A DNA stretch of 18,457 bases from an uncultured Lachnospiraceae bacterium. Its GTDB lineage: Bacteria; Bacillota_A; Clostridia; Lachnospirales; Lachnospiraceae. The stretch spans positions 1 to 18,457 of the forward strand of contig CATLIP010000008.1 in the NCBI GenBank assembly GCA_949957035.1. Direction: 5' to 3'. The notes beneath the pieces were generated by a model that did no database searches, was not told the DNA's origin, and worked only from the letters and a program-made list of their open reading frames with translations. Made by a program: the position numbers and the translations under genes. Positions 1 through 5,999 of the stretch are shown here, one piece after another (the first letter of the stretch is position 1; every line of letters starts with the position of its first letter).

Positions 1-868
1 TAGCTGTTGTAAGAGAATCTGCATCCATCGCCGCCAGCTCCTCCTGCTCGTCCAAGGATCGGGAGATCTCGCTTAAGGTCATCTCCAGCCCCTCCATCTT
101 CTCATAATTATTAATCAATGTAATCCCTATCACAAGAACCACCATCACAAGAAACGTACTGGCCGTATACAGGAATGTCATAACCTTTTTCTGCCCCGAT
201 ATATCCTTTTTCTCCTGAACCAGCGTCCGAAAGCTTCTGGCCGCCCGATCCTCGAAGCCTTCTCTTGTCTCAATGCTCTCTCCGCTGCCCGTATCCACCA
301 TGTACCGCTGCATAGCCTCGTTTTGCTCATAGAAGATACAATATCCCTTCTGTCTGGTAAGCCTTCCGTTCTCATAAGCGAAAAAATCATCCTCCCCGGC
401 CTCCGGATCCGCCACCATAAGAACCTTGTCCACTCCGCCAAAATAATTGACATGGGTCTTCAAGAGTCCGGGATCCAAATCCATGGGATATCCGGGCACG
501 GACAAAAACCATCCCAGGATATCCTGCTTGGCAAAATACTCCTTGATGGTTTCATATATTTCTGCCCAAACCTCGTCTGTGAAAGGAACCCCCTCCCAAA
601 AGTCCGCCGCGCCCTCCACAGCCACTGCGCTTCTGATAAACAGATAGGGAATTCCTTCTGCTCTCTCAGAGTCTCCCAGAAGAATTGCCGCCCGGCTGCT
701 CCCCGCCTCTTCCTTCGCCATTTTCTTTAAATATGTAACAACATAGTCCTCTATGAAGATCTTTCTGCCAGTCTCCGGCTCCCCAATCTGCCGGACATTC
801 CTGGGCAGGTTCAGCTTTCTTCCCTGTCCCGTATCCTTTGTATTTTCCTTATAAACGATTTCAATCAT
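1..868 (-). CDS. Membrane protein with degenerate JAMM/MPN-like domain (partial, C-terminus outside window)
   Basis: The frame is open from an ATG at 866-868, preceded by a GAGGTG ribosome site (877-882), through 289 codons to the window edge. There is no signal peptide. Residues about 38-190 resemble a JAB1/MPN fold: an AAILLG strand (60-65), then GWFLSVPGYP (119-128) where JAMM enzymes have GW-Y-H-S/T-H-P-G, then an NYFGG...VLMVADP stretch (141-155) and a following FAY strand. Both zinc-binding histidines are replaced (L122, V124) and the usual downstream Asp motif is not recognisable, so a peptidase function is unlikely. Residues 196-228 are a charged linker. Residues about 229-252 form one hydrophobic transmembrane segment. 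The rest, starting as an acidic coil-like stretch, probably lies outside the cell, because lysines flank the inner side. The function is unknown to me. The fold assignment is by motif recognition only, and a different alpha/beta fold remains possible. Confidence 0.72.
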   Translation of the reverse strand, partial: MIEIVYKENTKDTGQGRKLNLPRNVRQIGEPETGRKIFIEDYVVTYLKKMAKEEAGSSRAAILLGDSERAEGIPYLFIRSAVAVEGAADFWEGVPFTDEVWAEIYETIKEYFAKQDILGWFLSVPGYPMDLDPGLLKTHVNYFGGVDKVLMVADPEAGEDDFFAYENGRLTRQKGYCIFYEQNEAMQRYMVDTGSGESIETREGFEDRAARSFRTLVQEKKDISGQKKVMTFLYTASTFLVMVVLVIGITLINNYEKMEGLEMTLSEISRSLDEQEELAAMDADSLTTA

Positions 869-918
869 ACTCTTTTCACCTCATTACTTACAGGAATTAC
901 TTGCATGGTATCACAAGG

Positions 919-947
919 CTTATGCATGATTTGTCATTTTCTGTCAA
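919..947 (-). promoter_or_regulatory. Probable sigma-A promoter for the MPN-like membrane protein gene
   Basis: Read on the minus strand there is a perfect TTGACA (942-947), a 17-base spacer and CATAAG (919-924), a four-of-six match to the -10 consensus. It lies about 50 bases upstream of the start codon at 868. It also lies beyond the terminator of the upstream transketolase operon, so the gene has independent transcription. Confidence 0.5.
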
Positions 948-975
948 AGGAACCGGAATTTTTTTCGACATAACG

Positions 976-1045
976 AAAAATGGGCTGCCCGGAAATATGA
1001 GATCACACATTTCTGATTCCATATTTTCCGACAACCCATGTTTTT
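976..1045 (-). terminator. Intrinsic terminator of the tal-tkt operon (possibly bidirectional)
   Basis: Two 20-base arms (980-999 and 1020-1039) form a long imperfect hairpin with three mismatches and one G-T pair, around a 20-base loop. On the minus strand the hairpin is followed by five Ts (976-980). On the plus strand it is also followed by five Ts (1041-1045). It lies about 20 bases after the stop codon of the transketolase C-terminal subunit. Confidence 0.8.
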
Positions 1046-1060
1046 GCTTATGTTATTTTC

Positions 1061-1999
1061 TTACATGAATTCTTTTACCTGCTCATATACGCCTGTTCCG
1101 TCAAGGCGGTACTTCTCAATCAGCTTTGCCGCCGGGCCGGACTCACAGTAAGTATCGTTAACGCCAAGCTTCTTTACAGGTGTGGGAAGCTTTTCACTCA
1201 GGACGTCGCAGACTGCACTGCCAAGTCCTCCGATTACAGAATGCTCTTCTACGGTCACTACCTTGCCTGTTTTCTTAGCAGATGCAAGGATCAGCTCCTC
1301 ATCCAGAGGCTTGATCGTATGGATATTGATCACCTCCGCAGAGATACCGTCGGCCGCAAGCTTTTCCGCTGCCTCCAATGCGCTGTTTACACAGAGCCCC
1401 GTTGCCACAAGGGTTACGTCAGTGCCTTCTCTTAAAACGATTCCCTTGCCAATCTCAAACTTATAAACTGCCTCGTCGTTGAATACCGGAACCGCCATTC
1501 TGCCAAACCGCAGATATACGGGGCCAACGTATTCCGCTGCCGCCTTCACGGCCGCACGGGCTTCTACATCGTCTGCGGGATTGATAATTACCATACCGGG
1601 AATGGTGCGCATCAGAGCGATATCCTCGTTACACTGATGGGTTGCCCCGTCCTCACCTACGGAGATACCTGCGTGGGTAGCGCCAATCTTCACATTCAGC
1701 TTCGGATATCCGATGGAATTACGCACCTGCTCAAACGCACGTCCAGCCGCGAACATTGCGAAGGAACTTGCGAAAGGAACCTTACCTGTGGCGGCAATCC
1801 CCGCTGCAACCCCCATCATATTGCTCTCTGCGATTCCGCAGTCTATATGACGCTCTGGAAACGCTTTTTTAAATACTCCTGTCTTTGTTGCCGCAGCAAG
1901 GTCTGCATCAAGTACGACCACATCTTCGTGTTCCTTTCCCAATTCGGCTAAAGCATTGCCGTAGCTCTCTCTTGTTGCGATTTTCTTTACATCTGACAT
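1061..1999 (-). CDS. Transketolase, C-terminal subunit
   Basis: This is the pyrimidine-binding and C-terminal half of a two-subunit transketolase (312 residues). With its partner it transfers two-carbon ketol units between sugar phosphates in the non-oxidative pentose phosphate pathway, using thiamine diphosphate, in the cytoplasm. Residues about 5-170 form the Pyr domain, with the GIAESNMMG segment holding the conserved cofactor-activating glutamate (E58) and the GEDGATHQ loop (115-122) typical of transketolases. Residues about 185-305 form the C-terminal domain, with the GGLGSAV segment. The ATG at 1997-1999 has an AGGTGA site at 2005-2010 and lies inside the end of the N-terminal subunit gene. 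The two frames overlap by 13 bases, which suggests translational coupling and equal subunit production. The split arrangement is common in Clostridia and Archaea. DXS-like or sulfosugar transketolase roles are possible, but the transaldolase neighbour argues for ordinary pentose metabolism. Confidence 0.93.
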   Translation of the reverse strand: MSDVKKIATRESYGNALAELGKEHEDVVVLDADLAAATKTGVFKKAFPERHIDCGIAESNMMGVAAGIAATGKVPFASSFAMFAAGRAFEQVRNSIGYPKLNVKIGATHAGISVGEDGATHQCNEDIALMRTIPGMVIINPADDVEARAAVKAAAEYVGPVYLRFGRMAVPVFNDEAVYKFEIGKGIVLREGTDVTLVATGLCVNSALEAAEKLAADGISAEVINIHTIKPLDEELILASAKKTGKVVTVEEHSVIGGLGSAVCDVLSEKLPTPVKKLGVNDTYCESGPAAKLIEKYRLDGTGVYEQVKEFM

Positions 2000-2823
2000 A
2001 ATGCTTCACCTACTTTCTCTAAATCTGCCATTGCAATCCCGTACTGCTCGTCATTCGGGGCATTTCCATGCCATGCCGCCTGATTCTCCATAAAGGAAAC
2101 GTCCTTGCCCTTGATGGTCTTGGCAATAATAGCCGTCGGCTGTCCCTTCGTCTCTCTCGCCTCTTTAAACGCCGCTGCAATTTCATCAAAATCGTTTCCG
2201 TTAATATTAATTACGTGGAAGTTAAACGCCTCAAACTTCTTGTCAATCGGATACGGCGAATTTACTTCGTCAATCGGACCGTCAATCTGAAGATTGTTGT
2301 TGTCCACGATTACAACCAAGTTGTCCAGTTTTCTGTGGGCCGCAAGCATGGAAGCCTCCCATACCTGCCCCTCCTGAATCTCGCCGTCCCCAAGCAGTGT
2401 GTATACCCTGTAATCGTCGCCGGATAACTTGGCAGAAATCGCCATACCTACCGCCGCCGAGATTCCCTGTCCAAGGGAACCGCTTGACATATCAACCCCC
2501 GGAATATGCTTCATGTCCGGATGTCCCTGCAGATAGGAACCCACTTTACGCAAGGTCGTAAGGTCTTCTACCGGAAAGAACCCTCTGTGTGCCAGTGTCG
2601 AATAATATCCCGGCGCCGTATGCCCTTTGGACAGCACAAAACGGTCGCGGTCTGCCTTCTTCGGATCTGCCGGGTCTACATTCATTTCCTCAAAAAACAA
2701 GTATGTGTAAATATCCGCCGCGGACAGAGAACCGCCCGGATGCCCGGATTTTGCACTGTGCACAGCCGTCACAATGCCTTTGCGGACTTCATTTGCCGTC
2801 TTCATTAACTCCAATTTGTCCAT
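1987..2823 (-). CDS. Transketolase, N-terminal (thiamine diphosphate-binding) subunit
   Basis: This 278-residue subunit carries the PP domain that binds the diphosphate of thiamine diphosphate through Mg2+. Visible motifs are GHPGGS (27-32), the catalytic-site GHTAPGYYSTLA region (67-78), the cofactor motif GDGEIQEG (145-152) ending at the DNNN run (174-177), and a C-terminal WHGNAPN segment (251-257). I placed the start at the ATG at 2821-2823 because an AGGAGG site sits at 2830-2835. The ATG fifteen bases further upstream (2836-2838) overlaps that site and has none of its own. It is the second gene of the tal-tktN-tktC operon, 36 bases after the transaldolase gene and overlapping the C-terminal subunit gene by 13 bases. 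Full-length transketolases run to about 650 residues. The two halves here sum to 590, so nothing essential seems missing. Confidence 0.93.
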   Translation of the reverse strand: MDKLELMKTANEVRKGIVTAVHSAKSGHPGGSLSAADIYTYLFFEEMNVDPADPKKADRDRFVLSKGHTAPGYYSTLAHRGFFPVEDLTTLRKVGSYLQGHPDMKHIPGVDMSSGSLGQGISAAVGMAISAKLSGDDYRVYTLLGDGEIQEGQVWEASMLAAHRKLDNLVVIVDNNNLQIDGPIDEVNSPYPIDKKFEAFNFHVININGNDFDEIAAAFKEARETKGQPTAIIAKTIKGKDVSFMENQAAWHGNAPNDEQYGIAMADLEKVGEALCQM

Positions 2824-2829
2824 CTTGAA

Positions 2830-2835
2830 CCTCCT
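2830..2835 (-). promoter_or_regulatory. Ribosome binding site that fixes the tktN start
   Basis: A perfect AGGAGG ends seven bases before the ATG at 2821-2823. It is itself covered by the longer possible reading frame that begins at 2838. This decides in favour of the shorter product, whose first residues are MDKLELMK. Confidence 0.85.
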
Positions 2836-2859
2836 CATATTCCATGTGATTTCCTAATC

Positions 2860-3513
2860 CTACTCTCCAAATACCGCCTTATAGTCAGCTTGGAATTTTG
2901 CAATTCCCGCGTCTGTCAGAGGATGCTTCGTCATCTGCTCAATGACAGAATATGGAACCGTAGCAATATGAGCCCCTGCCAGCGCACAATCCGTCACATG
3001 CATTGGGTGGCGTACACTTGCAGCAATAATCTGAGTGTCAAGTCCCGCAGTCTCAAAAATCTGGGCAATCTCTGCAATCAGATCTGTCCCCCTTACGGAA
3101 ATATCATCCAGACGTCCCAGGAATGGAGATACGTATGTTGCGCCTGCTCTTGCAGCCAGAAGCGCCTGATTCGCTGTAAAGATTAATGTCACGTTGGTCT
3201 TGATTCCCTCTGACGTCAACTGCTTACAAGCCTTCAGGCCTTCTACCGTCATTGGAATCTTGACAACCATGTTCTTATGGATCTTTGCAATCTCTCTGCC
3301 TTCCGCAATCATCCCCTCTGCGTCCACAGTCGTAGCCTTCACCTCTCCGCTAATCGGGCCGTCTACGATAGAGGCAATTTCTGCGATTACTTCCTCGAAT
3401 ACCCTGCCCTCTTTGGCAATCAGGGACGGATTTGTGGTCACGCCACAGATGACCCCCATGTCATTTGCCTTCTTGATGTCCTCTACCTTTGCTGTGTCAA
3501 TGAAAAATTTCAT
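2860..3513 (-). CDS. Transaldolase, short (FSA/MipB-like) subfamily
   Basis: The product is 217 residues, the usual length of the small class-I aldolase barrel family that includes both transaldolases and fructose-6-phosphate aldolases. The Schiff-base lysine is K85 in VVKIPMT. Two positions separate the activities in this family. The residue that is Gln in E. coli FSA is Glu here (E57, in SGEVKA), and the FSA active-site Tyr is Phe here (F130, in SPFLGR). Both match true transaldolases, so I predict transfer of dihydroxyacetone units between sedoheptulose-7-phosphate and glyceraldehyde-3-phosphate. The ATG at 3511-3513 follows a strong AGGAGG site. It is the first gene of the operon with the two transketolase subunits, which complete the non-oxidative pentose phosphate pathway. 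A promoter lies about 60 bases upstream. Confidence 0.94.
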   Translation of the reverse strand: MKFFIDTAKVEDIKKANDMGVICGVTTNPSLIAKEGRVFEEVIAEIASIVDGPISGEVKATTVDAEGMIAEGREIAKIHKNMVVKIPMTVEGLKACKQLTSEGIKTNVTLIFTANQALLAARAGATYVSPFLGRLDDISVRGTDLIAEIAQIFETAGLDTQIIAASVRHPMHVTDCALAGAHIATVPYSVIEQMTKHPLTDAGIAKFQADYKAVFGE

Positions 3514-3567
3514 GTTTCTTCCTCCTTTTTAATTTTACATTTGCGAAACATTGCTTTCTTTTCCGTA

Positions 3568-3604
3568 TGGTCAAATTATAACTTATACTATGAACATTGG
3601 TCAA
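3568..3604 (-). promoter_or_regulatory. Promoter of the tal-tkt operon, bracketed by TGGTCAA direct repeats
   Basis: On the minus strand there is TTGACC (3599-3604), an 18-base spacer and a perfect TATAAT (3575-3580). The predicted transcript starts near 3568, leaving a leader of about 55 bases before the transaldolase ATG. The 7-mer TGGTCAA (plus-strand reading) occurs at 3598-3604, over the -35 box, and again at 3568-3574, over the start point. The two copies are exactly 30 bases apart, about three helical turns. They may be regulator half-sites; this is inference. Confidence 0.7.
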
Positions 3605-3618
3605 TAGCCCTCTGATTT

Positions 3619-3659
3619 TATTAATAATTTTCCCAACTAATATTTTCTAATTATTAATA
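3619..3659. repeat. AT-rich inverted repeat upstream of the tal promoter
   Basis: TATTAATAATT at 3619-3629 and its exact reverse complement AATTATTAATA at 3649-3659 are separated by 19 bases. The nearer arm begins 15 bases upstream of the tal -35 box. A third copy of AATTATTAATA lies in the lacI terminator (3801-3811). It could serve as an UP element, a regulator site, or simply reflect AT-rich sequence. Confidence 0.55.
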
Positions 3660-3787
3660 GAGATTATTTAATCCTTGTGCATCCATAACCCGGAAATTTA
3701 ACGAACATTTACCACCAATATCTGCTCCTTCAACTGCTTGTTCCGTTTATTCCATTTATCCTCCAAAAACTTTTCATTTCATGAGGC

Positions 3788-3824
3788 AAAAAATCTCACA
3801 AATTATTAATAATAATCTGTGAGA
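3788..3824 (-). terminator. Intrinsic terminator after lacI
   Basis: TCTCACA (3794-3800) pairs with TGTGAGA (3818-3824). The stem continues through one mismatch and six A-T pairs to a 3-base loop. On the minus strand it is followed by six Ts (3788-3793). It lies within six bases of the lacI stop codon and separates the pfkA-to-lacI unit from the tal operon. Confidence 0.88.
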
Positions 3825-3829
3825 ATACA

Positions 3830-4942
3830 TTAATTTTTTCTTTTTTTCTCTCTTTTTCCAGGCTCTTTCGCATACCCTGTCGTTCCTCTCACAATCAACT
3901 GCGGCTCATACTCCACATGATAGGTACTGATGGGTTCAATCTCAGAATAGGACGACGTGTGGGAGGCAATTTTCTTCATAATAATATCGCAGGCATCCCT
4001 GCCCTTGAAGATAACAAAATGTTCGATAGTCGTCAGGTCAACCTTATGCATTCGGGCAAATAATGTGTTGTCACAGCCCATGACCGACATATCCGACGGA
4101 ACACGAATCTTCGCCTCCTGAAGCGCGTCCAGTATCCCAAATGCAATCATGTCATTCAGCCCTACGATTGCCGTAATTCCCTGCTCTTCCTCAAGCAGCT
4201 CCCGGGTCAGGTCAAAACCAATCTTGTACTCCGAGTCAATATGAGCGACATTCAGGTCAATCTCTTCTTTTGCCGCTTTGATGATTACATTGCCCTTTAA
4301 TCCCGCCTTCTCATACTCCTTTAAAAAGCCCTCTACCCGTTTGGAACGCTGCTTCTGGCGCGCAGTCAGAGGCGGCGCAATATACGCCACCTTCCGGTGC
4401 CCCAATTCCAACAGATGCTTTGCCATAATACGTCCCAGCTTTGAGTTGTCCAGCTCGACTGCATCCACATCCATCCTCTCATTCTGATTATTCACAACGG
4501 CTACCGGAATCTTCTGTGCCAGTTCTTTCACAAGCTGTATAAAACAATGGCTGGGATTGCAGGTATAGATAATCCCCAGCGGACGAAGCTCCCACATCAT
4601 TTTCAGATATCGCTCTTCCATCTTCAAATCCCGCTGGGTATTGCATACGAACAGCCCGAAGCCTTGCTCTTTTGCCCGAAGCTCAATACCTTGCAGCAGC
4701 ATGACATAATAAGGATTCGTCAGGTTTGAACAGAACACCACCAAAAGCTTTTCCTTTTTTGTTCCCTTTTTTGTCTTGCGCTTTGGCGGGACGTATCCTA
4801 ACTCCTTCGCCGCATGTTCTACTTTGTCTATAGTTTCTTTAGAAAATGAAACATTATATTTCTTATTCAAAACCATCGACACAGTAGACTGGGAAACTCC
4901 CGCCGCTTTCGCGATATCTGTAGATGTGACCTTCTTCTTCAT
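3830..4942 (-). CDS. LacI/GalR-family transcriptional regulator with atypical basic linker
   Basis: The product is 370 residues, slightly longer than the usual 330-350. The LacI-type helix-turn-helix is clear at residues 5-28 (STDIAKAAGVSQSTVSMVLN). The periplasmic-binding-protein-like effector domain runs from about 65 to 355, with ITAIVGLNDMIAFGILDALQ-like and SVMGCDNT segments. Two features are odd. The linker after LGY (residues 51-67) is Lys/Arg-rich and lacks the N-x-x-A-R-x-L hinge-helix pattern. The C-terminus ends in a basic tail (EPGKREKKRKN) encoded by A-rich DNA. The start ATG has a strong GGAGGTGG site. The gene lies 28 bases after recR with no promoter visible, so it is probably co-transcribed with the DNA-metabolism genes. 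It sits just upstream of the tal-tkt operon, a plausible target. The ligand is probably a sugar or sugar phosphate, but cannot be named. Confidence 0.92.
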   Translation of the reverse strand: MKKKVTSTDIAKAAGVSQSTVSMVLNKKYNVSFSKETIDKVEHAAKELGYVPPKRKTKKGTKKEKLLVVFCSNLTNPYYVMLLQGIELRAKEQGFGLFVCNTQRDLKMEERYLKMMWELRPLGIIYTCNPSHCFIQLVKELAQKIPVAVVNNQNERMDVDAVELDNSKLGRIMAKHLLELGHRKVAYIAPPLTARQKQRSKRVEGFLKEYEKAGLKGNVIIKAAKEEIDLNVAHIDSEYKIGFDLTRELLEEEQGITAIVGLNDMIAFGILDALQEAKIRVPSDMSVMGCDNTLFARMHKVDLTTIEHFVIFKGRDACDIIMKKIASHTSSYSEIEPISTYHVEYEPQLIVRGTTGYAKEPGKREKKRKN

Positions 4943-4970
4943 CTTTCCACCTCCGCCCTGTGCATCTGTG

Positions 4971-5567
4971 TCAGAGCCGTGTGCGCCCCTCCAATGCCCG
5001 AAGCAGCGTTACCTCGTCAATATACTCCAAATCTCCGCCCACAGGGACTCCGCTTGCAATCCTGCTGACCTTGATTCCTGCCGGCTTAATCAGTTTACTG
5101 ATATACATAGCCGTCGTCTCCCCCTCCAGACTGGAATTGGTGGCAATGATGACTTCTTCCACATCTCCCTGAAGACGTTCAATCAACTCTTTCAACTTGA
5201 TATCTTCCGGGCCGATTCCAAGCATCGGTGAGATTGCTCCATGAAGCACATGGTAGACCCCGTCATATTTCCCCGTCTTCTCATACGCAGCCAAATCCCG
5301 GGTATTTTCCACCACCATAATCGTCTTATGGTCCCGCTTGCCATTGCTGCAAATGGGACATAATTCCTGGTCAGTCAGTGTACAGCAGGCTTTACAATAA
5401 CGCACATTCTTCCTCGCCTCTACCATTGTAGCAGCCAGCCGCTCCACCTCCTCCACCGGCATATGTATCAAATGAAAAGCCAGCCTTGCCGCTGACTTTG
5501 AACCAATACCCGGGAGACATGACAACCCTTCAATTAACCTGCTTATCTGGTTACTATAGTAATCCAT
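4971..5567 (-). CDS. recR: Recombination mediator protein RecR
   Basis: RecR (198 residues, standard length) acts with RecO and RecF to load RecA on single-stranded DNA at gaps. In order there is a helix-hairpin-helix with LPGIGSKSAARLAFHL at 18-33, a four-cysteine zinc finger (C58, C61, C70, C73), and a Toprim domain from about 82 to 175 beginning with VVENTRD and including HVLHGAISPMLGIGPEDI (107-124). The conserved NSSLEGE (144-150) follows. The start ATG at 5565-5567 is preceded by AGGAGCTTGAGGG. It lies 16 bases after ybaB. The dnaX-ybaB-recR order is one of the most conserved bacterial neighbourhoods and supports the identity. Confidence 0.97.
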   Translation of the reverse strand: MDYYSNQISRLIEGLSCLPGIGSKSAARLAFHLIHMPVEEVERLAATMVEARKNVRYCKACCTLTDQELCPICSNGKRDHKTIMVVENTRDLAAYEKTGKYDGVYHVLHGAISPMLGIGPEDIKLKELIERLQGDVEEVIIATNSSLEGETTAMYISKLIKPAGIKVSRIASGVPVGGDLEYIDEVTLLRALEGRTRL

Positions 5568-5583
5568 CCCTCAAGCTCCTGTA

Positions 5584-5940
5584 TTAAAATAATCCCGGAA
5601 TCTGTCCGCCCATGCCGCCGGTAAATTTCGACATTGCAGAAGCAGAAGCATCATCCACCTTCTCAAGAGCTTCATTCACTGCCGCTACAATCAAGTCCTC
5701 CAGCATCTCGATATCATCCGGGTCTACGACTTCTTCGTCCAGACTAATCTTAAGAAGCTGCTTTGTCCCGGAAACCGTAGCCTCCACTGCCCCGCCGCCG
5801 GCAGTCGCACTGAACTCCTTCGTCTCCATCTCCTTCGCCTGCTCCTCCATCTGCCGCTGCATCTTCTGAGCCTGCTTCATCAGATTCGCCATATTGCCCG
5901 GCATAGCTCCGCCGCCTGGAAATCCACCTCTTTTTGCCAT
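5584..5940 (-). CDS. YbaB/EbfC-family nucleoid-associated protein
   Basis: This is a small DNA-binding protein (118 residues) that forms dimers and is thought to shape the nucleoid. After a Gly-rich N-terminus, the first helix is rich in Gln, Lys and Met (residues 16-40, [18 protein letters not shown]). Then come the beta strands with [11 protein letters not shown] (48-58) and the conserved [20 protein letters not shown] segment (73-92). The C-terminus is Gly/Met-rich ([15 protein letters not shown]). The ATG follows a strong AGGAGG site. Its position between dnaX and recR is conserved across bacteria. The exact cellular role is not settled for the family. Confidence 0.96.
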   Translation of the reverse strand: MAKRGGFPGGGAMPGNMANLMKQAQKMQRQMEEQAKEMETKEFSATAGGGAVEATVSGTKQLLKISLDEEVVDPDDIEMLEDLIVAAVNEALEKVDDASASAMSKFTGGMGGQIPGLF

Positions 5941-5999
5941 AAATTCATATCCTCCTGATTTCTGTTCTATTGGTTTCTATATCTATTGATGTTACAATC

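Larger units (their letters stand above)
3514..3829. other. Intergenic region between lacI and the tal-tkt operon (316 bases)
   Basis: The region holds the lacI terminator (3788-3824), the tal promoter (3568-3604) and an AT-rich inverted repeat (3619-3659). The stretch 3660-3787 shows no RNA gene and no convincing promoter. It contains a short minus-strand open frame ending with TAA at 3698 (about 25 codons, Lys/Glu-rich, no proper start), possibly a gene remnant or chance. No catabolite-response (cre) site was recognised. Confidence 0.7.

Noticed and set aside
178..453. 91-codon minus-strand frame inside the MPN-like gene
   Set aside because: It is in a different frame from the open MPN-like frame, which has a start codon, ribosome site, promoter and transmembrane segment. 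Its Arg/Trp-rich composition is that of a shadow.
1061..3513. Sulfoquinovose (sulfo-transketolase or sulfo-transaldolase) pathway suggested by split transketolase plus short transaldolase
   Set aside because: No sulfosugar isomerase, exporter or sulfolactaldehyde enzyme is nearby, and the aldolase keeps ordinary transaldolase residues. A normal pentose phosphate role is simpler.
3514..3829. Catabolite-response (cre) site upstream of tal
   Set aside because: The closest match, around 3541-3553, has the wrong spacing around the central CG.
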